From: CAWDDA01 sp963813345
Lineage (GTDB): Bacteria > Acidobacteriota > Blastocatellia > RBC074
Length of the DNA: 64,000 bases
Direction: 5' to 3'
Assembly: GCA_963813345.1 (NCBI GenBank)
Contig: CAWEYR010000004.1
Span: 287,444 to 351,443, forward strand
Part shown: positions 50,746 through 61,291 of the stretch, piece by piece
Layout of the letters: the number at the start of each line of letters is the position of its first letter
Position numbering within the stretch: the stretch's first letter is position 1
Notes under the pieces: model-generated
Database searches by the model: none
Told to the model about the DNA's origin: nothing
Seen by the model: only the letters and a program-made list of their open reading frames with translations
Program-made: the position numbers and the translations under genes

Positions 50746-52864
50746 TCAATACGCCAACGTTTCTTCTATTGCGCTCTCGATATCATCTACCTGGGGAAGT
50801 ATTGCTTCCTCGACTTCAGGTGCGTAGGAAACGAAACAATCGAGTGCGGCGACGCGCCTGACAGGTGCATCAAGGTAGTCAAAAAGCTCATCCGCGATGC
50901 GAGCGCCGATCTCGGCTCCATAACCCCACGAGATCGGATCTTCGTAGGCCACGATCACTCGATTGGTCTTCTTGACACTCTTCTCAATAGCCGCCCAGTC
51001 ATAGGGACTCAGGCTTCTGAGATCAATGATCTCGACGCCCGATCCCGTCCTCGCGCATGCGTTTCGACGCCTGAATTGAGCGCTGCACAAGAGCGCCATA
51101 GGTGACGATCGTAACGTCATCACCTTCCTGAACAACCTTCGCCTTCCCGAACGGCACCATATAGTTCGGCCCCGGATAGGCGCCCTTGTTATAAGTCTGC
51201 CGGTAGAGATGTTTGTGCTCGAGAAAGAGCACTGGATCGTCGCTTCGGATTGCGGTTCTGAGCAGTCCATTGGCGTCGAGCGCGGTCGAAGGCATGATGA
51301 CGCGCCATCCGGGAATGTGCGTGAAAGTAACTACGCCAGACTGGCTGTGATAGGGAGCACCGCCCTTGAGGTAACCTCCTACAGGCACACGAACGACCAT
51401 CGGACACTTCCACGCATTGTTCGATCGCCAGCGAAGAATCGGCACCTCATCGCGAAGCTGCATGAACGCAGGCCAGATGTAATCAAAGAATTGAATCTCA
51501 GGGACAGCCTTGAGACCGCGCGTCGACATTCCCATCGCACGGCCGATGATATTTGCTTCTGCGAGCGGCGTATTGAAGACTCGAGCGCTGCCAAAGCGGC
51601 GCTGAAGGTTGGCCGTCACTTTGAAGACACCACCCTTGCCTTTTACATGGTCCAGATGTTCTTCACGGCTCGCATCCGCTACATCTTCGCCAAAGACGAC
51701 GATCCGTGGCTCGCGCGCCATTTCATCGTGCAGGCACCGGTTGATCAAATCCGCCATGATCACGGGCGGACCTTCAGTCACGAGCTGGTCTTCGGTGTCG
51801 AAGTCTTTCGACGTCGGGTCGATGTCAGGAGAATAGACATAGTGAAGCGCTGTCTCCTTGCCGGGTTGAGGTATCTCGAGAGCCCGGTCGGCGGCCTCGT
51901 GGATCTCCGCGTCCACATCGATTTCTATCTGCCGGAGCTCTTCGGGTGTCAGAATCTCTTCTTCCGTCAGCATCTGCCCGAATTTCGTAATCGGATCCCG
52001 CGCCGCATCAAGGGCCCGTTCCTCAACTGTCCGGTAGAGCCGTTCATCGTCAGACTGTGAATGCGAGTATGGTCGAATCACGTGCGCGTGAACGAACGCG
52101 GGTCCGCGGCGCTCGCGGCAATAGTCGACGGCACGCTTCAAGGTATCGTAACTATCTAAGACATCTGTCCCGTCGCACTCTTCGATGTAGAGGTTTGGCA
52201 TCGCGGAGACGAGCTTCGAAATGCTTCCGCCGGCTGTCTGAACCTCTACTGGAACCGATATCGCATATCCGTTGTCCTCGATCAGATAGAGCAGCGGCAG
52301 TCTGAGATTGCATGCCGTATTGAGCGATTCCCAGAACTCGCCTTCACTTGTTGTTCCGTCGCCGGCTGAAACATAGACGATCTCATCTTCTCGAAAATGC
52401 TTTGTGCGATCTTTGATCTCTTCGATAAGTGAGTACCGGTAACCGGCTTCGGCGGCTCCGAGGGCTTGAAGAAACTGAGTTCCAGTGGCGGATGAACGTG
52501 ACACGATATTCAGCGGCACTGAACTCCAATGAGAAGGCATCTGGCGCGATCCGGAAATCGGATCGTCCTTCGCCGCAACGGCTCCCAGAAGCTGATCGTA
52601 AGGAGTCATTCCCAGCTGAAGGCAAAGTGCGCGGTCGCGATAGTAGGCATAGAACCAGTCGTACCCGGGCCGCAGAAGCAATCCGGCAGCGACGAGGACG
52701 GCCTCATGTCCGGCGCCGCTTATCTGGAAGTAGACGCGGTTCTGGAGCTTCAATTGAAGCTCTTTGTCATCGAGCCGCCGCGACAGGTACATGGTGCGAT
52801 AGAGGCCGATCAGCGTCTTCGCATCGAGCACAGTCTGGCGTTGCAGCTTGATCTCAGTTGCCAT
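50746..52864 (-). CDS. Branched-chain 2-oxoacid dehydrogenase E1, fused alpha and beta (one frameshift)
   Basis: About 706 residues fusing E1-alpha and E1-beta of the 2-oxoisovalerate (or related) dehydrogenase complex. Alpha half: GAGHEAVLVAAGLLLRPGYDWF, SATGTQFLQALGAAEAG and the thiamine-diphosphate motif GDGTTSEGEFWESLN...EDNGYAIS. Beta half: VVFGEDVADASREEH, NTPLAEANIIGRAMGMS, PVGGYLKGGAPYHSQS. A break near 51040 separates it from VEIIDLRSLSPYDW...VAYEDPISWGYGAEI. The start ATG 52864 (MATEIKLQRQ) fits. It decarboxylates branched-chain 2-oxoacids and passes the acyl group to a lipoyl E2 not in this window. Combined with ilvE it fits branched-chain amino acid catabolism or branched fatty acid priming. 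Confidence 0.9.
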
Positions 52865-53051
52865 AAGTGAGTTTCGGTCTCCAGAAACAGGGCGACTGGG
52901 CGACAGAGCCATTGATCGCAAGGATCATACAGGCGAGAGGCATGCCGTCAAGAGTCACGGTTCCATCAGGAGCCATCATCAACGGGGAAGTCTATCGAAA
53001 CGTCGCTCGATTGCGCAAGAGTGAAGCCCTGTGCAATTATTCGCTAAATAG

Positions 53052-53340
53052 ATGGCGACGGCAAAGTTGAACAACGAGGCGATCTCAAAACATTTGAGCG
53101 CACGACCGTTATGGCGCCTCGAAGGAGGCGAGATCGTGCGAGACCTCAAATTCGAAAATTTCGCCCAGAGCTTTGGAGTTTGTCAATCGAATAGGGGCCC
53201 TGGCCGAGAGCCTGGATCATCATCCCGACATTCTTCTCCACGGCTGGAATCAAGTGCGTCTCAGCGTCATGACACACAGTGTTAACGGATTGACTGAGAA
53301 AGACTTCGAGCTTGCCGGTCGCGTCGACGACCTGACATGA
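53052..53340 (+). CDS. Pterin-4a-carbinolamine dehydratase (one frameshift)
   Basis: About 96 residues. The start MATAKLNNEAISKHLSARPLWRL is followed by KFENFAQSF. A one-base change near 53173 restores EFVNRIGALAESLDHHPDI and then LLHGWNQVRLSVMTHSVNGL, with the DHHP active-site histidines and the TEKDFELAGRVDDL end. The enzyme dehydrates 4a-hydroxytetrahydropterin and recycles cofactor for aromatic amino acid hydroxylases, or acts as a general pterin-repair enzyme. Its stop overlaps the rnhA start (ATGA). Confidence 0.88.
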
Positions 53341-53813
53341 AGCGCGTCACGATCTTCTGCGACGGAAGCAGCATCGGCAATGGTTCAAGAGGATCAAGAG
53401 CCAGCGGCGCGGCAATCCTCGAGTACCAGGGAAAACGAAGAATTGTGGGTGAGTATATGGGAGAGGGAACCAATCAGCAGGCCGAGATTGTAGCTGCCTG
53501 TATCGGTCTCGAAGCCCTCAAAGAGAAATGCACGGTCGATCTTTATACCGACTCGGAATATGTTGTCAGGTCCATGAAGGGCCGATATCGGAAGAAAGTG
53601 AACCACGAATTCTGGAGGAGGCTCGAAGCTGCGGCGGAACGTCATGTCGTCAACTGGACATGGACTCCTGGCCATGCGGGGCACGAATGGCAGGAAAAGT
53701 GCGACGAGGCGGCCCGGAAGATTTCCGGGGAAGGCAAAGTTGATCAAAGCGCATTGGACGAGATCCTTCGGGCCAATGTCGGGGTTCGAATTCAACCCCA
53801 AGCTAAAGCTTGA
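53337..53813 (+). CDS. rnhA: Ribonuclease HI
   Basis: A 158-residue RNase HI. The two-metal active site is visible: Asp in FCDGSSIGNG, Glu in NQQAEIVAACIGL, Asp in LYTDSEYVV, and the fourth acidic residue in CDEAARK, with the His in WTPGHAGHEW. It removes RNA from RNA-DNA hybrids. The last residues (PQAKA) and stop fall inside the family-B palindrome. Its coupling to the pterin dehydratase is translational rather than functional. Confidence 0.94.
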   Translation: MKRVTIFCDGSSIGNGSRGSRASGAAILEYQGKRRIVGEYMGEGTNQQAEIVAACIGLEALKEKCTVDLYTDSEYVVRSMKGRYRKKVNHEFWRRLEAAAERHVVNWTWTPGHAGHEWQEKCDEAARKISGEGKVDQSALDEILRANVGVRIQPQAKA

Positions 53814-53866
53814 ACTCAAACCAATAATGAGCTTGAGTTCAAGCTTTAGCTTGGGGTTGAATTCGA
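53785..53866. repeat. Palindromic repeat, family B, full copy
   Basis: Arms ttcgaattcaaccccaagct plus aaagcttgaactcaa, and the inverted mate to 53866, around about 9 bp. The left arm includes the rnhA stop codon. The arm core (gagttcaagctttagcttg) is shared with 9512-9575 and 39640-39670. Confidence 0.82.
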
Positions 53867-53939
53867 GTGCCCTGGTGACCCAGATTTCCGTTCCGTCCTT
53901 GAACTCTTATCCGGTCATGTCCACAATAGTCGTTTCCAC

Positions 53940-54786
53940 ATGAGCAACCTCAACGCCTTCGTCGAACTGACGAAGCCTCGCATTACTTTTCTTGTAGTTC
54001 TCTCGGCTCTGGCGGGCTATTGGCTTGGTGCACCGCAGGTGTGGCCCGGCATCCTGCATACCGCTATCGGAGTGGCTTTACTGTCCGGAGGGATCGCTGC
54101 TCTCAATCAGTATCTCGAGCGCGATCTCGATGGCCTGATGAATCGAACGCGGACTCGACCACTTACCTGCGAACCGCATCACTTCCCGCGCCGCCTTGAT
54201 CTTTGGCGTGGTTATCTCCGTGGCTGCGGAAGCCTACCTTGCTTACTTTCTCAACCCGTTGACTGCTGCGATCGGGCTGCTGGCTCTGCTGACCTATCTG
54301 TTTGTCTATACACCGCTCAAGACGCGTACAACCTGGTGCACGTTCATTGGAGCGTTTCCGGGCGCGTTGCCACCATTACTTGGTTGGACTGCTGCGCGGA
54401 ACGAGGTCGGAGTTGAGGCGTTGATTCTCTTTGGAATTCTCTTCCTCTGGCAGTTTCCGCACTTCCACGCGATCGCCAGCCTCTATCGGGAGGACTATGG
54501 TCGCGCCGGAATCAGGATGCTTCCGGTAGTTGAAAGTGACGGCCGGGATACGTCGCGGCAGATCGTCATTTATACCCTTCTTTTGCTTCCCGTCAGTCTC
54601 CTTCCAGCGGCGGTACATCTTACAGGGAAGGCCTATCTTGTTGGTGCGTTGGCACTGAGCCTGGCCTTTCTTTATGTCAGTGTCGCGACCGCCCGATCAC
54701 TCTCAAAGACCAGCGCCCGCCGCCTTCTCAAGGCCTCCGTAATCTATCTGCCGCTTCTACTTGCGCTGATGATGCTGGACGCCTGA
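53940..54786 (+). CDS. ctaB: Heme O synthase / protoheme farnesyltransferase (one frameshift)
   Basis: About 282 residues of the UbiA-type prenyltransferase that adds farnesyl to heme B for aa3/bo3 oxidases. The first frame has NAFVELTKPRITFLVVLSAL and the metal-binding motif NQYLERDLDGLMNRTRTRPL. After a break near 54169 the second frame continues ITSRAALIFGVVIS, with YTPLKTRTTWCTFIGAFPGA and FLWQFPHFHAIASLYREDY, the second Asp-region equivalent. About eight or nine membrane spans are visible. No cytochrome oxidase gene is adjacent. Confidence 0.92.
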
Positions 54787-55240
54787 GGATTTCCCTCCGG
54801 CTGCACGGAAAAATTTTAGTTGCTGATTCGAGTAGTTGTACGGATAGACGCGCTTTGAGGCGGTGCTAGCATTCAGCGGCTGGAAAGATGGGAAAAGCCC
54901 TCTGCCGTTGAAATTCAGGCTTGGATGTGGATTAATGGTTAGGTCGCAGGATGCTAGAAGATAACCTCCAGCCTTGGGGAAGATGAACCGCACTGCTCGC
55001 ACAAATGGCTGGTCGAGCAGTTGTGCCAATTGGTTCTGCCCATCTGATTCGGCACGGAGTAGCCGCTCTCAGACGACTCGTCTAGGAAATGGTCAGCCAC
55101 AGATAATGAACCCAGAACTCGATTCCAAACTTAACCGCCCCCATCTGCTTTGCCAGCGGACGCGGCGACTCTCGGTGAATCCGAATTCCGGTCGAGAGCG
55201 TTCCAGGTTTGGGCGAGTTCGCTAACCGTGGGAGAAATCA
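54787..55240. other. Intergenic region upstream of secreted protein 1
   Basis: No convincing gene. A 90-codon minus-strand frame (54757-55029) reads FIFPKAGGYLLASCDLTINP and similar, with no recognised family and no ribosome site. The distal part (55113-55240) is the first copy of a 131-bp block repeated at 61671-61801; it ends at the start codon of secreted protein 1 and probably holds its promoter and ribosome site (gtgggagaaatcag). Confidence 0.6.
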
Positions 55241-55243
55241 GAT
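55113..55243 (+). repeat. Duplicated upstream block, copy 1
   Basis: About 131 bp nearly identical to 61671-61801, from ccagaactcgattccaaact through gaattccggtcgagagcgtt and ggtttgggcg to the ATG. It precedes secreted protein 1 as copy 2 precedes secreted protein 2, showing duplication of gene plus regulatory region. Confidence 0.85.
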
Positions 55244-56966
55244 GAGATTCACTAACGTAAATGTAAAGTTTTGTCTGGTCGTCGTGCTTCTTGCGATGAC
55301 CGCGTTCGTAACCAGGCCGTCCTCTACGGCGGCCGCGGGCCCGATGCAATTCGTACTTGTAGTCCCGCCTGTGTATGTTTCCCGACCTGCGACGAGCTCG
55401 ATAGCCGCGTGCTCTCTATCGCAGGCCCCGGACTCAGCAGTTTCGTCGGAGGAGAGCTCAATGTTGGGTTCTCCAGTACTACCGGCCCTTTAGGGAACGT
55501 GCAGATCGGAATATTCGATCCCAATTCTGCGGGCCTCTGGGACACTTCTACTGTCGACTTGAAGTTCGAGGTTTTTGCAGACCCAGACAATGACGGCGTC
55601 GGGGTCGACATTTCGGCCAGCGTAGGTGGGCCGTTCGTTAGAGTACTGACGCCCCAGCTATGCCAGTTAATCTCGCCGAGAATGACTGGTGGGACCTGAC
55701 TTTTCAGAATCAGGCCTTAGCGCAGAATGGTGCCACCCATTTCTACTTTCTCAGAATTACGCCGATACTGATAAGTGGGCCTCAACCCATCAACGGGATC
55801 AAGATACGGACCGATGGTCAACTCTCTTTTTCAGGGCAGACCATTCAGCTGAATCGCGAAGGCGACCACGCGCACGAGGAAAAGGCCGTCATCTACCCGA
55901 ATGGTATTCCGAGTGCGGTCAACTGCCCGGCGGTCCCGACCTATCCGGCGTTCTCGACTTATAACGGAGTCTGGGACATTCCATTCAGGGTCGTGCCGAT
56001 ACAAACAAACTCGAAATCTGGGATGGCGAGTTCGACGTTGGAGACGCGGCCAATCCGGACGACGGCCTCGATCCGGACGGGGATGCCAACACACCGGCTA
56101 CCGGCGGCGTCTGTGCGCTGACGGACACGGATCCGATAGCCCCGCCGAATTGTCCCGCCGATCCGACGGATCCGGGTACAACATTCCGGTCTGGGCTCAG
56201 GTCACATGCGCACTCGGACCTGATCCTATGAATCCGATGGGTCCGCCAATAAAAGTATGCAGTGCAAAGCCCGAGGGAATACAGGACGACACGGTCCCAG
56301 AATAGTCCCGGCATTGGCAGACCACAAGACGACAACTTGAGTTGCGCTTTCCGGCGCTCACCGCAGCGTTTTCTACAGGTTGCTGCCCCCGGGAGCGGAT
56401 CCAGACGATCCGATTGTCGGCTACAAGAACGCCAATCCATCGGGCACATCTGAGTGGGAGAAATTCTCAATCGCCACCGGCGTTGACCCAAACGCGGACA
56501 TCGATGGAGTAGCGATACCGGAGGGCATCTGGCACCTCCGCATCGAGGGAATGGACGTCTTCAACCAGTTTGCCCTTCACGCCGAATTCACCGTGGTTCC
56601 ACCAGAGGACGGTAACGGGCAAGGCTGCAGCCCGGGGTACTGGAAACAATCCTCAACACTTTGGCAGTTACCCCGCACCTGTAACCCCAAATTCGACACT
56701 TGCTTCTGTTGGGTTTAGTGCAGCGCATTCGGGAACCAGACGTTTCATTCAAGTTCTTTCGGCAAATGGTGGCGGACTAACTGCACTCAAAAGAATCATA
56801 GCCTCTGCATACCTGAACGCGGCTACAGTACAGGACTTCCCGTTCACAGCCAGCGCAGGTCGTTAACGATTTCAACGCAGTCTATGGTAATCCTGCAGCT
56901 TACAACGCGCTGAAATCAAAATACGAAGCGCTTCAGGATCCATGTCCGTTTGATAGGAACCCATAA
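55241..56966 (+). pseudogene. Secreted protein 1: signal peptide, repeated surface domains, CSPGYWK C-terminus (many frameshifts)
   Basis: About 575 residues across at least six frame breaks (near 55350, 55660, 55990, 56180, 56330, 56650, 56870). A signal peptide (VNVKFCLVVVLLAMTAF) is followed by CFPTCDELDSRVLSIAGPG, GELNVGFSSTTGPLGN, FEVFADPDNDGVGVD, WDLTFQNQALAQNG and INGIKIRTDGQLSF. Later comes a KLEIWDGEFDVGD-type segment, GIWHLRIEGMDVFNQF, then a GCSPGYWK motif typical of bacterial surface proteins. The final frame reads FNAVYGNPAAYNALKSKYEA before a stop at 56966. No family name is certain. The many indels mean it is either decayed or badly sequenced. A paralogue with a different C-terminus lies at 61.8 kb. 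Confidence 0.65.
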
Positions 56967-57016
56967 CCTGGAGGTCAGCTCTTATGAAGGATAAGTAGGC
57001 AAAGACAGACCTTCAA

Positions 57017-57042
57017 GGGCTCGAGCAATCGAGCCCTTTTTT
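57017..57042 (+). terminator. Rho-independent terminator
   Basis: gggctcgagcaatcgagccc followed by six T. A 7-bp GC-rich stem, six-base loop and T-tract, 50 bp downstream of the secreted protein 1 stop. It is the clearest intrinsic terminator in the window. Confidence 0.85.
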
Positions 57043-57190
<148 letters not shown>

Positions 57191-57351
57191 GCTTAGGTTC
57201 TCGCCTTTTTGATTTGACTCCCTTCACCCTTCCTGATATAAGTTTGAGCGTTACAAGTAGTTGTGGGTTCTTTTCGAGTGCTGCCGAGTCAGCCTTCGGT
57301 TCAGTAGCCGGTCTTGCCCCGGGGAGGGCAGGCGCGAGTGCAGGTGGTTGT

Positions 57352-57635
57352 GTGTTAAATCCTCGGGCGAGAATCCGTGTTTCCAGCGACGTAATTTACC
57401 GTGACCTTGACGGTGAAATGGTTGCATTGAACCTCCAGACCGGGCAGTACTATGGATTGGACGCGGTTGGGGCCCGGATGCTGTTGGTGCTGGCGGAAAA
57501 GGGGCAATTCGAAGTCAGCGTTCGAATCGCTTCTGAGCCGAGTACGATGTGACCGGACCGAGACTGCGTGAGGATCTTCAGGGTCTGGTTGAGGAGTTGA
57601 TCTCGCATGGCATACTTCAGGTTGATCCGGCGTAA
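57352..57635 (+). CDS. PqqD-like RiPP recognition protein, lasso B1 type (one frameshift)
   Basis: About 95 residues. The GTG start at 57352 gives VLNPRARIRVSSDVIYRDLDGEMVAL, then QTGQYYGLDAVGARMLLVLAE, the PqqD/RRE fold that binds RiPP leader peptides. A base change near 57530 restores YDV-TGPRLREDLQGLVEELI and the end ILQVDPA. The stop (57633-57635) lies 27 bp inside the next gene. In split lasso systems B1 delivers the precursor leader to the B2 protease and C cyclase; the three other components follow immediately. Confidence 0.85.
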
Positions 57636-58102
57636 GCTGTATGCGGCGCGAGCTCTGTCGCTGCGCGATTGGAGTCTCTTCCTGCAGGCATGGGTGATTT
57701 TGCTTGTGTGCGATATTGCGCTGCGCCAGGTGTCCCTCCCCCGCATTCAATTGTTTGTGCGTTACGGATTCAAGAGAAAAAAGAAGAATCCGAGTTCGGA
57801 GCAGACCGCATTGCTCGCAGACTGGTTTGAGGGCGATCGTCGAGCAAGCGGCCCGCAATCACTTCCATCCGATGACTTGTTTGCGGCAATCACTCACGCT
57901 CCAATGGTTTCTGGGAAGAAGGGGTATTGAGTCGGTTCTGAAGTTTGGCGTGCGGAGAGAAGGATTTGGGATTGCTGCGCACTCGTGGGTAGAGTATACT
58001 GGCCACCCTGAAACAAGAGAGCAGAGGCCACGTGCTTTTGCCGAACTTGTCTCGCACGATGAAAAGCAACAGATGCTTGGCATATTTATTGCCTCGTTTT
58101 GA
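57607..58102 (+). CDS. Lasso-type leader peptidase B2, transglutaminase-like (one frameshift)
   Basis: About 165 residues. The first frame is basic and amphipathic with a hydrophobic span (WVILLVCDIALRQVSLP). After a break near 57850 the second holds PMTCLRQSLTLQWFLGRRGI, FGVRREGFGIAAHSWVEYTG. This matches the B2 transglutaminase-fold protease: Cys in the MTCLRQSL helix and His in AAHSWVEY. It would cleave the leader of the precursor encoded 19 bp downstream. It overlaps the PqqD gene by 29 bp. Confidence 0.87.
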
Positions 58103-58120
58103 TGATCAGGAGATGAAACT

Positions 58121-58307
58121 ATGGATCAGGAGACCCCTAACGAGCAGTATGGAATGGAGACAGCCGTTTCGGCACAGCCCATCGAAGCTCCTCGCCGTGC
58201 ATACAATTCCCCGAAGATAACGGCGTATGGTACTCTCGCCGACTTGACAAGAGCTGGGTGGAAATGACACTGCAGATACCCAGGATGCCTCAGCGAGTGC
58301 GACATGA
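58121..58307 (+). CDS. Lasso-peptide-type precursor, leader intact, core after a frameshift
   Basis: A small gene with a ribosome site aggaga 7 bp before ATG 58121. The leader contains AYNSPKITAYGTLADLTRA: Tyr, Pro three residues later and Thr twelve residues after that, i.e. the Tyr -17, Pro -14, Thr -2 pattern recognised by RRE proteins, if the core starts at the Ala. As read, the frame ends GWK at 58267. Skipping one base in the ggg-t run (58256-58259) gives a core AGGNDTADTQDASASAT ending at 58305-58307, exactly where the cyclase ATG overlaps (ATGA). Asp8 is then correctly placed for a ring to Ala1. The core has no bulky residues and several Ser/Thr at the end. The corrected core is inferred; the leader is read directly. 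Confidence 0.78.
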
Positions 58308-60250
58308 CCTTGGGTTGCGTTTTCAGTTGCCCGTCCAGCGTATGATTACCCTCTTCGAAGCGGTTCAGGCATTTGCAGATCAGGCACTTGCTCGTCCAGA
58401 TGGTCCGAGAAGATACCTGTGAAATAGGGACGGATTCCTCTCCGAACGCTGTGTCCTCGGCGTGTTGCGTACACTGGTAGTCTATTTCTTCCCCTAAGAG
58501 AATCTGTCCGTGGCAAAGGATATCTTCATTCAATGGGATCGGTCCACACCGACAGCCTTCGGCAAACGGAACGGACCGCGAACCGATCACCGCTGAGCAG
58601 TTCGCGAGGTCCTCTTCACCTGCTCTGGCGAAACGGCTTTATAGCCAACCGCGCCGAACTCATTCGACAGAACGATCTCGAGGCGGATGCCGACGACTCG
58701 CAGTTGTTGCTCGCGATGTTCGCGCAAAGTCCGGAGGACTCTGCGCGCCGGATTGCCGGTCCCTGTTCCTATGTTATCTGGGACAATCATCGGAAGGTCC
58801 TCACCGCGGCTGAGATCGCGTCGGGTCCTGCGATATCTACTACCGCGTCGACGGAAGCACAGTAAGGCTTTCGAACAGGGTAAAGCCCATCCTGGCCTCA
58901 ACTCAGGGAAACGCCAAGACCGAATCTCCTTTCGGTCGCCGCGCACCTGACATACCATAGCCCTCGACCCGAAGCGAGCTTCTACGCAGGCATTTCGTCG
59001 CTACCCGTGGGCGGACGCCTGGTCGTAACTCAATCACGGGTCGAGAGGGATTATTATTGGACACTGGAGCCGCAGCCTGAGCTGCGTTTGACATCAGACA
59101 CCGAGTACAGTGACGCATACAGAGAACTGCTCTTCCGAGTGGTACGTGAATACGCGCCAAGCGAACGCAGCTGGCATAACGCTGTCGAGCGGTCTTGACT
59201 CGACTAGCATCGCGGCGGCGCTTTGCGCGTGTCCGGGACTCGACGTGAAGCTGAAGGCCTTCACCTGGGTGGCGCCGAACTTTCCTGACGCTGACGAGGA
59301 GCTGCAGGCCGCGGCGGTTTGTGAGCATCTCGGCTTGACGATGGAACGAATTCGCGCTGATCTTTTCTGGCCACTTTCAGGTCCTGTGGGAATCCAGTAC
59401 GTGCCGTCGAATCGCCGTTCGTGGGCTACTACAGCGAACTATGGGAGCAAATGCTGCAGGTCATGCGGGAACGCGAAGTCGGTGTCTACTTCGCTGGAAT
59501 GCGGCGGAGACCACCTCTTCGGTGGCGATGTCTTCGGCTATCCGGACCTGTTACTCAGCGGTCATTGGGGCGAACTCGTACGACAGATTCGGGCACACCT
59601 TCCATACTCAAGGATGAAGTTGCCGGCTATTTTGCGTAGACATGGTCATCAACCCGATTGCGAAGTCATTTGTTCCGGGCGTTGGCAAACTGGCGGAGTT
59701 GCGGGCACGAATCCGTGGCTGAAGGATAGCGTCAAGCAATCTGCAGCGGGAATTAATCAGCGGGATCAACGGTGTCTCCTGGCGCGCACTACCGGGACGA
59801 GGCAGCGTTTTTCGTTGTTGCAAAAAGCTCTGCAGTATCCATCGCTGAGCGACCACATGCGCCACTTTGCAGCGTTTGACATTGAATGCAGAGATCCCCT
59901 CATGGACCATCGGACTGGTCGAATTCGCTGCGAGTCTTCCGACTGCCCAGACTTTCCAGGCGGCGGTGCGCAAGATCATCGTGCGTCGCGCGATGCGAGG
60001 GATACCTCCCTGCGATTGTGCTTGACATGCGTGACAAGATTTATCTAAGCTGCGATCGCCGATTGGGGTCTCAAACACGAGCAAGACAAAGTATGGCCGC
60101 TTATGACCGGCATGCGATCGGCGGAATTGGGTCTGGTCGACGAGGTCGGACTGAGCGCTTACTACAAGGACTTCCTTGAAGGCAAACAGACGCGATCGAC
60201 ATTCTGGCACGGCAATCACGCTTGAGGACTGGTTGAGGCGCTATTTCTGA
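58304..60250 (+). CDS. Asparagine-synthetase-like lasso cyclase C (many frameshifts)
   Basis: About 640 residues in several frames. Start ATG 58304 overlaps the corrected precursor stop; the first 200 bp are hard to read. The N-terminal glutaminase-like half shows NRAELIRQNDLEADADDSQLL, RRIAGPCSYVIWDN and later VAAHLTYHSPRPEASFYAGI with YYWTLEPQPELRL. The synthetase half has the PP-loop ITLSSGLDSTSIAAAL, then FTWVAPNFPDADEELQAAAV, GYYSELWEQMLQVMRE and FGGDVFGYPDLLLSGHWGE, ending EQDKVWPLMTGMRSAELGLV and EDWLRRYF. This enzyme adenylates the core Asp/Glu and closes the macrolactam. Frame breaks are too many to list fully (near 58345, 58520, 58830, 58910, 59000, 59165, 59400, 59650, 60000). Confidence 0.8.
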
Positions 60251-60317
60251 CAAATGCGGGACCGTGTTCTTTGAGGACGATTTGAGATGACCTCCTGGAG
60301 AGGCGGAAGAACATTCT

Positions 60318-61291
60318 GTGAGCGAAACTGTCTACTCCATCTTTGGGCTCAAGCTGGCAAGCGGATTTCCGTTTGCTACGTTCCTCGCGCCAGGCAAGGG
60401 TGTTCCCGATCTGACATTCAATCACGTGGATCAGAGACCGATCCCGGAGCCCTGGGAGAGCCATCCATCGGTCTTTGAAGCCTCGTTCAACTGGCGAGAA
60501 GGACGGATAGAGAAGCTCCTCTCGATGTATCTTGCCGATGGTTACGCGGTCCTGTGCTACCTGGAACTCGACGGAGTTCTACCTTTCGCCGGGTAAGATC
60601 GCCTGCTATGAGCCAGAGCCGGAACGCCATTCGGTAATCGAAGACATGTTCCTCGGCGGAGTGATGTCATACTGGCTGGAGCGGGCCGGGTCGCCGGTGC
60701 TTCATGGATGCGCCGTCAACGTTGGCGGTTCCGCGGTCGCGTTTCTGGGAAACAGGGGAGCGGGAAAGAGCTGTCTTGCGGCGAGCCTCCTCCAGATCGG
60801 TTATTCGCTCCTGACAGACGACGCTCTTCCATTGACGTCGACCGATCGGCAAGTGCTGGCATTCCCGTCCTACCGACCATGCGCATGTCGCCAATGAGGC
60901 GCTTCACTTCACCGGCAACTGTGAAGACTTCAAACTCGTTCACCCTGCATCCGAAAAGAGAAGAGTGCCAATAGGCCCTTCTTCTTTCGGTACCTTTTGC
61001 GACAGGCCGACGACGCTGTCGCGGGTGTACATTCCTGAACGTCGTAATGTGATGAGATGGGGAACCGAGGTTGAGATATTGCCCGTTGCGCCTGCCGACG
61101 CCGTGATACAACTCGTACAGCATTCGTTCATTCCTCGTCTTGTTCAAGCGCTTGGCTGGCAACCACGGCGGCTTTCCTTTTTTGCAGAATTCATCCGCCG
61201 GGTCTCCGTGCGGCATCTCCTTTATCCGGACGGTCTCGAGTTCCTTCCCGCTGTCAGGGATGCAATTCTCAAAGATGCGGGAACAAACTGA
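60318..61291 (+). CDS. HPr-kinase-like enzyme of the lasso cluster (frameshifts)
   Basis: About 320 residues. GTG 60318 starts SETVYSIFGLKLASGFPF, with LPFAG... near 60570 shifted to EFYLSPGKIACYEPEPERHS. The P-loop is FLGNRGAGKSCLAASLL and the following Asp pair is LLTDDALPL, both typical of HPr kinase/phosphorylase. The end is readable from about 60900 (SFGTFCDRPTTLSRVYIPE to FLPAVRDAILKDAGTN). Homologues in lasso clusters (PadeK, ThcoK) phosphorylate the C-terminal Ser of the precursor. The corrected core here ends in Ser-Ala-Ser-Ala-Thr, so a similar tailoring is possible. It is last in the cluster as seen; no transporter is present. Confidence 0.82.

Noticed and set aside
52867..53070. 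Small plus-strand frame between the E1 and pterin dehydratase genes
   Set aside because: No domain; overlaps the start of the dehydratase; probably the 5' leader of that operon.
54757..55029. Minus-strand 90-residue frame downstream of ctaB
   Set aside because: No family match recognised, no ribosome site, and it overlaps the ctaB end; kept only as part of the intergenic description.
56980..57000. Five-codon minigene (Met-Lys-Asp-Lys) after a GGAGG site
   Set aside because: Too short to interpret; may be a chance ribosome site before the terminator.
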